A stretch of DNA of 64,000 nucleotides from a virus. A model generated the notes under the pieces. That model was given only the letters and a program-made list of their open reading frames with translations, was not told the origin of the DNA and did no database searches. The position numbers and the translations under genes were made by a program. Numbering within the stretch: the stretch's first letter is position 1; the number at the start of each line of letters is the position of its first letter. Location of the stretch: positions 1 to 64,000 of the IMG/VR virus record IMGVR_UViG_3300005915_001138; one strand, given 5' to 3'. Shown in pieces: positions 1 to 9,076 of this stretch.

Positions 1-1
1 T

Positions 2-1159
2 GCAGCTACCAGGGTAAGCGAAGAGTTTGCGATAGTGAACACGGGCAACGATGGCGGAGGTTCCTATGTCACACTTGACGCTGGACTCGCAGCCACTAAG
101 GTGATTGGTTCTAAGGTTAGCCTGATCTCCCGCAATATCATGCTGACCGGAGTAACAGACGCTGGCACGTATGGATTAAACGGTGTTACTGGCAGTGTGC
201 TCAGCTTAGGCGTTCGTAATTTTCATCGTGGCCTGAACGGCTGCAACACGAATACGATCACGACCTGCTCGCCGAGCGGCTGCAGCACCGGCCTGCGCGA
301 CTGCCACGCGAATACAATCACCACATGCTCGCCGAGCGGCTGCACCTATGGCCTGTACCTATGCCACGCGAATACAATCACCACATGCTCGCCGAGCGGC
401 TGCAGCACCGGCCTGTACCAGTGCGTCGCGAATACAATCACCACATGCTCGCCGAGCGGCTGCTCCAGCGGCCTGATCTATTGCGACGCCAACACGATAG
501 GGGGCGGAGCCTTCGGGGGCAATTCATATCATTTTCGCCGAGTTAGGCAAGTTCTGGCAACTGGTCTAACCTTCGGCACAGGCACAAAATGGCATGAGTG
601 TACCAGTGCATATACAGGCCATACATATAACGAAGTGGCCAACGACGGCGGTGTAGCTGGCGCACTATCCGCAAGGACGGCAGGGGGAGAGACGGCCCGT
701 GCTACCGGCTCAGGTAATTTTACGCATACCTGCGAAGATGCAGCATACCCGGCATACCGACAAATTGTCTATGCCGTCCCGACAGGCACAACCGTACTTG
801 CTGCGCTAGTCGGCACAATGAGTGATGCGAGCATGACTGCTGGGCTACAGCTACTCATGCACTACGGAGGTGCAGTGCTTGACTCGGATTCATTTGTGGG
901 CAACACCAACGAACAGAATCTTAGTGTCTCGTGGGCGAACACAACAGGCGCTACAGTCTACGTTGTTATGCGAGTATCCGCCATGTATAGCAGTGGCACA
1001 TTAGCAGAGGTGACAGAGAGCGGCGTGGCCGTCGGGCTTGAACTGGATGAGGTAGAAAGCGGCGTAACGTGGATTGATTACGATGGAGAGAAGACTGGCA
1101 CGCTTTCTGGTGGCGGTGGTGTAACTCCACTTATAAGACCAATAATAATAGGATCATAA
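2..1159 (+). CDS. Partial fibre-like protein with 20-residue beta-helix repeats
   Basis: The frame is open to the left edge of the window, so the start is missing; the GTG at 35 is only an internal candidate. Four near-identical 20-residue repeats (about residues 80-160, core NTITTCSPSGC) suggest a right-handed parallel beta-helix stalk with stacked Asn, Thr and Cys positions, as in phage tail fibres and spikes. The C-terminal part is a Thr/Gly/Ser-rich beta domain ending in a hydrophobic tail (RPIIIGS). GC content and codon use are clearly richer than in the next gene, which fits exchange of host-range modules. It lies 4 bases upstream of another repetitive structural gene. The role in host adsorption is inferred from architecture; no enzymatic motif is seen. 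Confidence 0.55.
   Translation, partial: AATRVSEEFAIVNTGNDGGGSYVTLDAGLAATKVIGSKVSLISRNIMLTGVTDAGTYGLNGVTGSVLSLGVRNFHRGLNGCNTNTITTCSPSGCSTGLRDCHANTITTCSPSGCTYGLYLCHANTITTCSPSGCSTGLYQCVANTITTCSPSGCSSGLIYCDANTIGGGAFGGNSYHFRRVRQVLATGLTFGTGTKWHECTSAYTGHTYNEVANDGGVAGALSARTAGGETARATGSGNFTHTCEDAAYPAYRQIVYAVPTGTTVLAALVGTMSDASMTAGLQLLMHYGGAVLDSDSFVGNTNEQNLSVSWANTTGATVYVVMRVSAMYSSGTLAEVTESGVAVGLELDEVESGVTWIDYDGEKTGTLSGGGGVTPLIRPIIIGS
241..480 (+). repeat. Four tandem 60-bp repeats inside a fibre-like gene
   Basis: Units start at 241, 301, 361 and 421 with an exact 60-base period. The core GAATACAATCACCACATGCT followed by CGCCGAGCGGCTGC is identical in units 2-4 and has four changes in unit 1. The changes concentrate in the codons just before and after the core. 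The repeats encode the 20-residue protein repeat. Confidence 0.95.
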
Positions 1160-1163
1160 TAAC

Positions 1164-3092
1164 ATGGCAATATATAAAAATAAAGCTTCTCAGAAAATTA
1201 CAGTATATGCAGTAGATGCTGCTGGTGATCCTAAGACCGGGGATGCTGCACAGATAACAGCAAAAATCAGCAAAGATGGTGGAGCAACTGCAACAACTAA
1301 TGATGTAAATCCAACTGAATTGAGTGTAGCTGATGCTCCAGGTTATTATATATTTGATCTTCTTCAAGCTGAGACTAATGCGGATATGATAATTATTTCA
1401 CCAGTGAGCAGTACAGTTGATGTTGGACTCTTTGGTGCGATTATATATACAGAACCTGAGGAACGTATTGCTGCATCTGTTACAGCGGCGGTTGAAACTG
1501 ATAGTGCAAGTAGAACTGCATCACAAGCTACTGGGTTCTCTACTCATGCTGCTGCGGACGTATGGACTACTGGTAGTCGTGAGTTATCTACACCAAATGA
1601 TTATAAAGCTACTGGGTTTAACACTGTAACCCCAGATGCAGCTGGGGTGGTGAGTGGTCTACTTGGAGTTAACGGGGCTAGTCTTACAGATCTTGGTGGA
1701 ATGTCTACTGCTATGAAGGCTGAAGTGCAAGCTGAGGCTGATGATGCTCTTGTAGATAACCATCTAGATCATTTGTTGAAAACTGCATACGATCCGGCGT
1801 CCAAACCAGGTGCTGCTGATGCATTGCTGAATGAAATAGTAGAAGATGATGGAGGTGTATCTCGATTCACAGAAAATGCACTTGAACAGGCTCCAGATAG
1901 TGATACAGTTACAGGTTTGACACTTCATTCCGATTATGATCCAGCTAAGACTGCTGCGCAAGCCGGTGATGCTATGGATCTCGTTACTGATGCAGTTGAT
2001 GCAGCAGCAGTTAAAGCGGATGCTGTTACCGAGATTCAAAGCGGACTTGCTACAGAAACTAAGCAAGATATTATAGATGCTAATGTAGATCTAGTACTTG
2101 GAGATAGTAATGAGTTGCAGACTAATCAGGGCGCATGGGCAACTGCTACTGGGTTTGCTACTTCTGGTGAACTATCCACACATGATGGTAAACTAGATAC
2201 TGTTGATGGAATTGTTGATACTATATTAGTTGATACAAACGAACTACAGACTAATCAAGGAAACTGGTTGACTTCTACTCTATCTGCCGCAGGAATTTGG
2301 ACATACGGTACGAGAACATTATCTTCATTTGGTACTCTTATTGCTGATATTTGGGCAGCACTTAATGCATCTATACTTTCTAAATTTGTGACAGTGAATA
2401 CTACACAAACTACTCCAGTAACTGGTAGTGTAGCAAAACTTTCTCAAGCAGCATCAGTTGGTGATGTTACACTTGCTACATCTCAACCAAATTATGCTCC
2501 AGCAAAAGCCGGTGATGCTATGGATCTCGTTACTGATGCAGTTGATGCAGCAGCAGTTAAAGCGGATGCAGTTGTAGAAATTCAGGCTGGATTGAGTACA
2601 TTTGATGGAACAGGTGCTACACTTCATAGTGATTATGATGCTGCAAAGACGGCTGCGCAAGCTGGTGCCTTAACTACTGTTGATGGAGTGGTAGATAGTA
2701 TTCTTGAAGACACCGCCAATCTTCAAGCTAATCAAGGTAACTGGGCCACGGTCACTGGGCATGCTACTGAATCCAAACAGGATATAATTGATGCGAACGT
2801 GGATCTAGTCCTTGGAGACACAAATGAGTTGCAGACTAATCAAGGGGATTGGGCAACCTCCACAGCAGCACCTACTGTGAATGCTATAGTAACTGGTGTG
2901 TTATCTGGTGTCGTAGAAGGCACCATTGATGTACAAGAAGCATTAAATAGAATTATGGCCTGTATAGTAAATTCTGTTGAAGTCACTGCGGGAGCTAGTT
3001 CAAACACATACGACTTCAAAGATTCCGCAGGTTCCGCAACTGTGGTAGAACAGGTTATTGCAACAGATGGGTCTACTAGGGAGTTATCGTAA
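1164..3092 (+). CDS. Repetitive tail fibre or appendage protein
   Basis: This is a 642-residue protein with an N-terminal beta-rich domain (about residues 1-105, starting MAIYKNKASQKITVYAVDAA) of a kind often seen at the base of phage fibres. A long low-complexity region follows, with repeated Asp/Ala/Thr-rich segments such as DAMDLVTDAVDAAAVKADAV and TKQDIIDANVDLVLGD that should form coiled-coil or trimeric stalk. No catalytic motif is visible. It begins 5 bases after the previous gene and its stop overlaps the next start (TAATG), so the three genes look co-translated. Function as a fibre or fibre-attached structural protein is inference from repeat architecture and position. Confidence 0.6.
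   Translation: MAIYKNKASQKITVYAVDAAGDPKTGDAAQITAKISKDGGATATTNDVNPTELSVADAPGYYIFDLLQAETNADMIIISPVSSTVDVGLFGAIIYTEPEERIAASVTAAVETDSASRTASQATGFSTHAAADVWTTGSRELSTPNDYKATGFNTVTPDAAGVVSGLLGVNGASLTDLGGMSTAMKAEVQAEADDALVDNHLDHLLKTAYDPASKPGAADALLNEIVEDDGGVSRFTENALEQAPDSDTVTGLTLHSDYDPAKTAAQAGDAMDLVTDAVDAAAVKADAVTEIQSGLATETKQDIIDANVDLVLGDSNELQTNQGAWATATGFATSGELSTHDGKLDTVDGIVDTILVDTNELQTNQGNWLTSTLSAAGIWTYGTRTLSSFGTLIADIWAALNASILSKFVTVNTTQTTPVTGSVAKLSQAASVGDVTLATSQPNYAPAKAGDAMDLVTDAVDAAAVKADAVVEIQAGLSTFDGTGATLHSDYDAAKTAAQAGALTTVDGVVDSILEDTANLQANQGNWATVTGHATESKQDIIDANVDLVLGDTNELQTNQGDWATSTAAPTVNAIVTGVLSGVVEGTIDVQEALNRIMACIVNSVEVTAGASSNTYDFKDSAGSATVVEQVIATDGSTRELS
1961..2023 (+). repeat. Direct repeat, copy 1 (63 bp)
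   Basis: The 63 bases here are identical to 2507-2569, including synonymous positions. They encode the repeated Asp/Ala-rich stalk segment. Full identity suggests recent duplication or gene conversion. Confidence 0.9.
2507..2569 (+). repeat. Direct repeat, copy 2 (63 bp)
   Basis: Second exact copy of the segment at 1961-2023, in the same reading frame of the fibre-like gene. Confidence 0.9.
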
Positions 3093-3808
3093 TGGCTATA
3101 GTATTTGATTCATTATCATATTTGTCGGGCGGATTAACATCCTCGACTGAAGCAGTTACTAAGGTGATTCTCCAATTAGAATACACAGGTATAGGTTCCT
3201 TAAATTATGATTATGGTCCTAATCTTATAACTAAAGATGTTGAAGTTACAGTCACCGCAACCCCGGCTACTGGTTATGTTTTTTTAAGTTGGGAAGAATA
3301 TCCAGATGCCTCTACTAATTCAATAACTATTGCAATGGTTGATGATATAACATTAACTGCTAATTTTCAGAAGATATATGAATTAACATTAACAGTTACT
3401 GGCAATGGCACTACTACTCCAGATCCAGTTGTGGGAATAAAATATGAAGATTCATATGTTAATATAATAGCGGTGGCGGATCCAGGATGGACATTTTATG
3501 GCTGGAGAATCGAAGATAAAAATTATTCTTCTAACGTCCTTCTAGTCCTACAGATGATACAAGATTATGATCTACAACTTATGTTTATAAGAGATTACTA
3601 CTCAGTGAAATGCACCCCAAGTGTCGGTGGCGTTGTAACGGGGGTAATGAATAAAGTTAAATATGGTACCTGTGCTACCTTAGAAGCTATACCAGACGAT
3701 GGATATGAATTTGTAGAATGGATTGGGGATGTGACAGGCGACGTAAACCCCAATGATATATGCATAACAGGAGATATGAGAGTCGTCGCATCATTTAATA
3801 AATTATAA
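3092..3808 (+). CDS. Virion protein with InlB B-repeat-like domains
   Basis: This 238-residue protein contains three consecutive copies of a beta-grasp-like repeat recognisable as the divergent InlB/listerial B-repeat family: approximate cores at residues 45-92, 95-165 and 170-238, each with a pattern like A-x-P-x-x-G-Y/W-x-F-x-x-W followed by D-x-x-x-x-A-x-F. Such domains are common in surface adhesins and phage appendages. The start ATG overlaps the stop of the preceding fibre-like gene. A role in binding or spacing at the tip of an appendage is inferred. It ends this first transcription block; a promoter-like motif follows at 3842. Confidence 0.6.
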   Translation: MAIVFDSLSYLSGGLTSSTEAVTKVILQLEYTGIGSLNYDYGPNLITKDVEVTVTATPATGYVFLSWEEYPDASTNSITIAMVDDITLTANFQKIYELTLTVTGNGTTTPDPVVGIKYEDSYVNIIAVADPGWTFYGWRIEDKNYSSNVLLVLQMIQDYDLQLMFIRDYYSVKCTPSVGGVVTGVMNKVKYGTCATLEAIPDDGYEFVEWIGDVTGDVNPNDICITGDMRVVASFNKL

Positions 3809-3841
3809 TTTAATTGTGTACATTTTAACAAGTTTAAAAAT

Positions 3842-3858
3842 GAGGACAAATTGTAAAG
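3842..3858 (+). promoter_or_regulatory. Putative phage late promoter motif
   Basis: The sequence GAGGACAAATTGTAAAG matches the motif found seven other times in this window, always in a short intergenic space. Here it is 52 bases before the start of the gene at 3911. Promoter function is inferred from position and conservation; the TNTAAA part could serve as a -10-like element. Confidence 0.5.
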
Positions 3859-3910
3859 CATTTTAGTCCGTACTGTTTACGGAGATTTTTAATTATATGG
3901 AGGAAATACC

Positions 3911-4576
3911 ATGGATAAAGAAAGACAAGGGTACATTAGCTTTCTAGAATCAATTCTAGAACAGAATGCGAAAGACCTAGATATCGCCGGTGCGAATTTT
4001 GATAACGATGGCACCTGTGGTAAAATCGTTGGATGGAGAGGGAACGGAGATCTCCCTGAAACGTTAGCAGATCCTGACATCAACGCTCTAGCTTCACGTA
4101 TTACCAAACCAGGTAAACATGATGGTGGACAGCAAGATACACATGGGATCAAGCACAATTTAGAAGAAGCCGAGGATGGATATGATTTGATTTCTGATCT
4201 GGATGAACTTCTGGAAGAGGAGGATTTAGAGGATTCTCCTTTAAATGTCCTTGAAGAAGAAGCAGATGCATCAGATGATTTGGATATCCCTGAAGGTCCT
4301 ATTAATGAAGACGGTGAAATCGAAGTACTAGAAGAAGTTAAATTTACAGATCAAGAAGGTGAGATAATCACTAGACTGATAGGTGAAATGAATTCTTTAG
4401 CTGAAAATTTAGATACCGATGCCGATGATGTATTGGATACTAATTTTCTAGATGAAGAATTTGACGATCTAGACGATGATGTTGATGTAAGTACAATGGG
4501 TGTTGTTCCTGATGACGATGACATTGGTGATGAAATAGAAGACATCGTTGACGATTTCGAAGAAGATTATTACTAA
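3911..4576 (+). CDS. Very acidic protein of the head gene cluster
   Basis: This 221-residue protein has a strong ribosome-binding site (ATGGAGG, 7 bases before ATG). From about residue 90 it is dominated by Asp and Glu, with runs such as LDELLEEEDLED and DDDDIGDEIEDIVDDFEEDYY-like tails, so it should be largely disordered. It is first in a five-gene set that leads to the portal gene. Acidic assembly or scaffold-core proteins are typical here in T4-like phages, but I see no homology that proves it. Function unknown; a role in head assembly is inferred from position. Confidence 0.6.
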   Translation: MDKERQGYISFLESILEQNAKDLDIAGANFDNDGTCGKIVGWRGNGDLPETLADPDINALASRITKPGKHDGGQQDTHGIKHNLEEAEDGYDLISDLDELLEEEDLEDSPLNVLEEEADASDDLDIPEGPINEDGEIEVLEEVKFTDQEGEIITRLIGEMNSLAENLDTDADDVLDTNFLDEEFDDLDDDVDVSTMGVVPDDDDIGDEIEDIVDDFEEDYY

Positions 4577-4594
4577 GCCAAAAGGAACACATAT

Positions 4595-4870
4595 ATGAAA
4601 CATTTTCGTATTCATATCAAAGAAGCAAATAGAGTAATTAAATTGGTGAATGGTGAGACAAGAAGAACACCAACAAGATTTGTTATAAAAGAATCTGAAA
4701 AAGCACAATATGATGCAATGTTTAAGAGATTAGAAATTAGAGATTTTTCTACTGAAGACGTTTCCGAGGATGATTATAATAACGCAAGAAGTAGAAGGTT
4801 AACTAAGTCAAAATATTCTCTTAGGAGACCGACTAGTGACATGAATATGAATTTGGATTTGAAAGGATAA
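4595..4870 (+). CDS. Small basic hypothetical protein
   Basis: A 91-residue Lys/Arg-rich protein (N-terminus MKHFRIHIKEANRVIKL) starting 18 bases after the acidic protein and ending 2 bases before the next gene. No known domain is seen. Its strong positive charge next to a very acidic neighbour suggests, without proof, that the two could interact. The alternating context of head genes supports that it is a real gene. Confidence 0.6.
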   Translation: MKHFRIHIKEANRVIKLVNGETRRTPTRFVIKESEKAQYDAMFKRLEIRDFSTEDVSEDDYNNARSRRLTKSKYSLRRPTSDMNMNLDLKG

Positions 4871-4872
4871 AG

Positions 4873-5325
4873 ATGCCAAGAAAAATAGTATATTATCTAA
4901 AATCAATAGGTAATAGAAATATAGTGATAACCGATGATGACGAATCGATGAGTGATGATGCGCTAGCAGAGGTTATCTCTGAACAAATGGCTTCCAATAA
5001 AATAAATTATTTTGAAACTAATACGGATATAGTACTAGGGTTTCCAGGAGAAATCAGTGCTGTCCATATACAAAAAGATACAACCAGAATAAAGAAAAAA
5101 GACAAGGAATATTCTTTTGGTGATATATCAGATGTAGTGGTAGATGACTCTGAAGACGTTGAAGCAGTAGATAGTATTGATAGAGAAATAACAGAAGCTG
5201 CTGAAATGTCAGAAGAAGATGCAAAAAAAGAGTTAGCATTAATGGATAAAGAATTAGCTGAATCTTTGGATGAAACTGAGAAGGAAGAAGATGATGTGGA
5301 TTTTAGTAGCATTGATGCTGATTAG
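4873..5325 (+). CDS. Acidic hypothetical protein upstream of portal
   Basis: This 150-residue protein has a folded-looking N-terminal half (about residues 1-75, beta-strand pattern from MPRKIVYYLKSIGN) and a Glu/Asp-rich C-terminal half with likely helices (EMSEEDAKKELALMDKEL). It has no recognisable family. Its 3' end overlaps the likely start region of the next gene in another frame, a sign of translational coupling within the portal operon. Confidence 0.6.
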   Translation: MPRKIVYYLKSIGNRNIVITDDDESMSDDALAEVISEQMASNKINYFETNTDIVLGFPGEISAVHIQKDTTRIKKKDKEYSFGDISDVVVDDSEDVEAVDSIDREITEAAEMSEEDAKKELALMDKELAESLDETEKEEDDVDFSSIDAD

Positions 5326-5710
5326 TGTACCCGTATATAATGTATACATAGCTTTAGTTGATAGAGTAGATAGATGCATATCTTTAAAGCATTATGATAC
5401 AGTTATGGATATATTAATAAATGCTAAAAGAGTATCATATACAAAAATATATAGAGATCAAGTATTAATATATTCTACAAGTGGAGTATCTATAGATAAA
5501 GAAGAGATAGAGGAATTCCAAAAAGACTATATAAAACTTGTATTTAGAATGTGTGGTCCCACCATAATGAGGGATTTAGTTAATATATTTGGAGATTTAG
5601 AATCTATATCTATTTCCCTTATAAACGAATTTGTAGATCGAGTATCTGAAGATGAGTTATCCCTTACTACTAACCTCCCTGAATCAGAAGAAAAATTCGG
5701 AGTAAAATAA
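5291..5710 (+). CDS. Hypothetical protein immediately before portal
   Basis: Reading frame of about 139 residues, overlapping the previous gene by about 35 bases. I place the start at the tandem ATG ATG at 5291 or 5294 because AAGGAAG lies just upstream; an ATG at 5315 is also possible, and the frame is open further upstream to 5270. The body (DRCISLKHYDTVMDILINAK...) looks like a globular alpha-helical protein. It ends 2 bases before the portal start, so it is probably co-translated with it. No family recognised. Confidence 0.55.
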   Translation: MMWILVALMLISVPVYNVYIALVDRVDRCISLKHYDTVMDILINAKRVSYTKIYRDQVLIYSTSGVSIDKEEIEEFQKDYIKLVFRMCGPTIMRDLVNIFGDLESISISLINEFVDRVSEDELSLTTNLPESEEKFGVK

Positions 5711-5712
5711 CA

Positions 5713-8700
5713 ATGGCAAAAAAGAAAAATAAAGTATCTGATCCTATTCAGTCCTCATTTGACAAAATAGTGTCCAAGATAATTGGTACAACAACCAAGA
5801 AGGAACTAGATAATGTCGATGATGTACTAGATAAAATATCAGATACTATAGTGGATAAACATTCATTTAAATATGCCGAAGTTATTAAAAATTCTATTAT
5901 TAAATCTATGGATGTTGGTGGAGATGAGAGCTGGGCCAAAAAGACACTTGGAGATTTAACACAAGAACTAGTAGATTCAGAAGAACTACAAGGTAGATAT
6001 TGGAGATATAATAACGCAGATGAGATAGTTGACAATATACCTTATTGTTCTAGAGCATTAAAAGTTATTACAGATGGTATCCTATCCCCCGATGATGTTT
6101 CGAAAGAGGTCATCAACATCACTGGAGGAAAAGATCTATCAGAAAAAGATAAAAGTAAAATAGGCGATATAAGAGCAATATCTGACCATCTAGGTTTAGA
6201 AGGTGAGATACATGATATAATAAGTAATACTTTATCGTACGGAGATCAGTTCGTAGAATTTGCTAGTTACAAATCTAAAGAGGTACCAGTTACTCAAGTT
6301 ATTCTTACAGAAGCAGATAGGCAAGGATTGCCAGAAGATGCTGTTATGACTCTAGAATCAGTAGACATAGAATATCTTAATGAAAATGGTGAAGCCTATA
6401 CTAAAACTATAGAGCCAGTTGTAGTAATAGATGAAGCTGTAAGAAAAAAGAAAAAAGATGAAGATAATCCTACAAGTGATAAACCAAATCTAGAATCTGC
6501 TTTAGAAGAGATTAAACTAATAGTACACGATTCTAGAGCTGTTATAAAGATACAATCCAGACGATTTAAAATGTGTTTAGGATATTTAGTTATTCCTATT
6601 AATAGTAATAGTTCGTCTGGGGCGACCATGAAAACAAATCAGAATCTAAATAAGAAAATTACTGGATATGATCCAAGAAATACTAATCTATCGGGAGTAG
6701 AAAAAGTATATGCAGAAATAATGAAAGCAGTCTCTAAGTATATAGGTCGTGTAAATGTTGCCAAGGATGCTAAAGTAGATAAGAAAGAATTAGTTACTTT
6801 GATTAACAGAGCAATGGCTGAGATAAAAAATACAGATGATCAGAAGTTAATAGTAAGATATGTTCCGCCTGAACGGATGGAGCATTTTTGTATTTATAAT
6901 AAGAGATTCTTCCCATACGGAGAAAGTATATTCTACAAATCAATGTGGCAGGCTAAGTTATTGATAGCATTAGAAGTAGCTGTTACTATTAAGAGAGTAT
7001 CTGACTCTAGTGATAAAAGGATGATTATCGTTGATGCCTCTCCCGATAGACAAGTAAGAAATATTATTGCCGACTTCCAAGAGAAGACTAAGAAGAGAAA
7101 GCATAGTGTGGATAGTTGGGGAAATATTTCTTCAATACCTTCAATGATAACATCTTATGAAGAATATTATATACCAAGACCAAGGGGTGGTGAACCTGCA
7201 ATTCAGTTTGATAGAATAGAATCACCAACTAACATCAGAGATGTTACAGATGAATTAAAGTTTTTCAGGGATATGTTAGTGTCTAGTTTAGACGTGCCTC
7301 CCGCATATATGAACCTCGAGGAGAATCTATCTTCTTGTGTATCAACGACTTACATCGAATTGACTAATGGAAAGAAAATCCTCCTTAAAGAAATGATAGA
7401 TAGATTTGAAAAAGGTGAAGAATTTGAAGTTATTTCTTATGATGAAGATTTGGGGGTTGTATTTCCGAATAAAGTCACATGGGCCGGATATACTCAATTT
7501 GATGTAGATGCTGTTAAGATAACATTAGATAATGGTGAATTTTTAATAATTACTCCTGAACATAAAATGATGAAAAGAAGTGGTGAATATGTTGAAGCTG
7601 GTTCTTTACAACCAGGTGATTCTTTAATGCCGTTTTATAAGAAAATGAAACCTTATATTAAAAGTAGAAATAAAGAAAAAGCTACTAAATATAATTATGT
7701 TTATCATCCGGGAATAGATGTTTGGGATTGGATGCATAGATCATTTAGTCATTATACAAAGATGGCTGTTAGTAATGAGCATTGTCATCATATAGATATG
7801 AATCCATTGAACAATTCTACTAAAAATTTAGTGGGTTTATCCGCTGGAGATCATCTTGCATTACATGCCCGTACAAAGTTATTTTCAAAAGAAGAACTTA
7901 CAAAATTACAAGAAAATCGTAAAAAATTATTCGAACTGTCTGTACCTGGTACTTCATATGAGGAAAGAACGTGTGAAATATGTGGTAAAACATTTACTAA
8001 TAGATCTGATACAGTTCAAACGACGTGTTCGTCTGCTTGTAGAAAAATAAGACATCAACAAACAGGTCGTTTATCATGGGATTCTCGTAAAATTGATTAT
8101 GATAAAAAGTTTCCAGAAATAACTATGTCATGTTCTCATTGTGGCAAGCAATTTACTAAGACGTTAACAAAAAAATTAAAGAAACAATTAGAAGAGCAAC
8201 CATATAAATGGTATAATTGCGATGATAATTATTGTGCTAAGATGGTTAGAAAAGCTAACATATCAATGACTAAACTTAAAGGACGTCTATGGTCTAATAT
8301 AGAATATAGATATTGTGAAGTATGTGAAAATCTTTATGTTTACACCGAGGCTTCAAGATTTGGCACTTGGGAAGAAAAACAATATAAGACTATTTGTTAT
8401 AATCCTAATTGTTTAAATAAGTATCGGGCAGTTTCTACAGCACAACAGAGAAGTGAAATATTTACTAGAAAGAGAGAAGTAAAAGAACTGATATTAAACC
8501 ATAAAGTAGTTAAAGTTGAAAAATTATCATATAAAATCGATTGTGGTGATATCAGAGTAGAGACATACCATAACTTTGCAGTTTCGGCTGGTATATTTAT
8601 TCATAATAGTAATAAAGCTGCACTTGCACATGAAAATGATGTATTTGCCAGAACTATTGTAGCGTATCAACAAATGCTTACACGAAATATAATGAGCTTG

Positions 8701-9003
8701 TTCTCTAAATTATATAAATATATAAGAAATGAAAAATTACCAGTAGGAATTTTAGTTACATTTTCACCTCCTAAGCTACTTCAAATAGAACGGGAAGGTG
8801 AGCACTTTCAACAAATACAATCTATTGTTCAAATATTAGAAGAACTTGGAGTTAATAAAGAATGGTTATGTAAGAAATATCTTAACCTTCCTTGGGAAGA
8901 AATTGATAAATTTGAGAGAGCTCAGAAGCTTCAAGATAAGATTGAAGGTAAAGATGAAGGCGAGGAAGCACCTGGTGGCATGGGTGGTGGCGGTGGATTT
9001 TAA
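5713..9003 (+). CDS. Portal vertex protein (T4 gp20 type) interrupted by an intein
   Basis: The portal forms the dodecameric ring at the head vertex through which DNA is packaged and ejected. The 1096-residue product is much longer than usual for T4-like portals (about 520-600). Removing an intein at residues 542-965 leaves about 672 residues. Extein sequence shows portal-type features: YWRYNNADEIVDNIPYCSRAL near residue 95, RYVPPERMEHFCIYN near 385, and the C-extein SNKAALAHENDVFARTI, typical of the conserved gp20 stem region. The C-terminus is Gly-rich (GGMGGGGGF). It is followed by an intergenic late-promoter-like motif. Family assignment rests on these motifs and on the gene order portal, core proteins, protease, capsid. 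Confidence 0.85.
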   Translation: MAKKKNKVSDPIQSSFDKIVSKIIGTTTKKELDNVDDVLDKISDTIVDKHSFKYAEVIKNSIIKSMDVGGDESWAKKTLGDLTQELVDSEELQGRYWRYNNADEIVDNIPYCSRALKVITDGILSPDDVSKEVINITGGKDLSEKDKSKIGDIRAISDHLGLEGEIHDIISNTLSYGDQFVEFASYKSKEVPVTQVILTEADRQGLPEDAVMTLESVDIEYLNENGEAYTKTIEPVVVIDEAVRKKKKDEDNPTSDKPNLESALEEIKLIVHDSRAVIKIQSRRFKMCLGYLVIPINSNSSSGATMKTNQNLNKKITGYDPRNTNLSGVEKVYAEIMKAVSKYIGRVNVAKDAKVDKKELVTLINRAMAEIKNTDDQKLIVRYVPPERMEHFCIYNKRFFPYGESIFYKSMWQAKLLIALEVAVTIKRVSDSSDKRMIIVDASPDRQVRNIIADFQEKTKKRKHSVDSWGNISSIPSMITSYEEYYIPRPRGGEPAIQFDRIESPTNIRDVTDELKFFRDMLVSSLDVPPAYMNLEENLSSCVSTTYIELTNGKKILLKEMIDRFEKGEEFEVISYDEDLGVVFPNKVTWAGYTQFDVDAVKITLDNGEFLIITPEHKMMKRSGEYVEAGSLQPGDSLMPFYKKMKPYIKSRNKEKATKYNYVYHPGIDVWDWMHRSFSHYTKMAVSNEHCHHIDMNPLNNSTKNLVGLSAGDHLALHARTKLFSKEELTKLQENRKKLFELSVPGTSYEERTCEICGKTFTNRSDTVQTTCSSACRKIRHQQTGRLSWDSRKIDYDKKFPEITMSCSHCGKQFTKTLTKKLKKQLEEQPYKWYNCDDNYCAKMVRKANISMTKLKGRLWSNIEYRYCEVCENLYVYTEASRFGTWEEKQYKTICYNPNCLNKYRAVSTAQQRSEIFTRKREVKELILNHKVVKVEKLSYKIDCGDIRVETYHNFAVSAGIFIHNSNKAALAHENDVFARTIVAYQQMLTRNIMSLFSKLYKYIRNEKLPVGILVTFSPPKLLQIEREGEHFQQIQSIVQILEELGVNKEWLCKKYLNLPWEEIDKFERAQKLQDKIEGKDEGEEAPGGMGGGGGF
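7336..8607 (+). mobile_element. Intein with HNH-type homing endonuclease in the portal gene
   Basis: The element encodes 424 residues beginning with Cys (CVSTTYIELTNGKKI, splicing block A) and ending with HN followed by Ser as +1 extein residue (VETYHNFAVSAGIFIHN). Block B is visible as ITPEHKMM. The centre carries an HNH-like motif (NEHCHHIDMNPLNNSTKNL) and several Cys-pair zinc fingers (CEICGKTF, CSHCGKQF, CEVCENLY). These are the features of a full-length intein with endonuclease. Autocatalytic splicing would restore the portal. The insertion sits between EENLSS and SNKAALAHEN, a conserved and functionally essential site, as is usual for inteins. Confidence 0.9.
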
Positions 9004-9031
9004 ATAAACTATTTAGACATCGCTAATTGCT

Positions 9032-9048
9032 GAGGACAAATTTTAAAG
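9032..9048 (+). promoter_or_regulatory. Putative phage late promoter motif
   Basis: GAGGACAAATTTTAAAG lies 28 bases before the start of the gene at 9077 and differs at one base from the copies at 3842 and 43257. It would drive the core, basic protein and protease genes. Confidence 0.5.
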
Positions 9049-9076
9049 ATTTGCATATCATTTACTTGGAGAAAAA

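Noticed and set aside
1131-1367. Minus-strand frames inside plus-strand structural genes, such as this one and 34232-34552
   Set aside because: They mirror the codon pattern of the real plus-strand genes and have no ribosome-binding site or spacing of their own.
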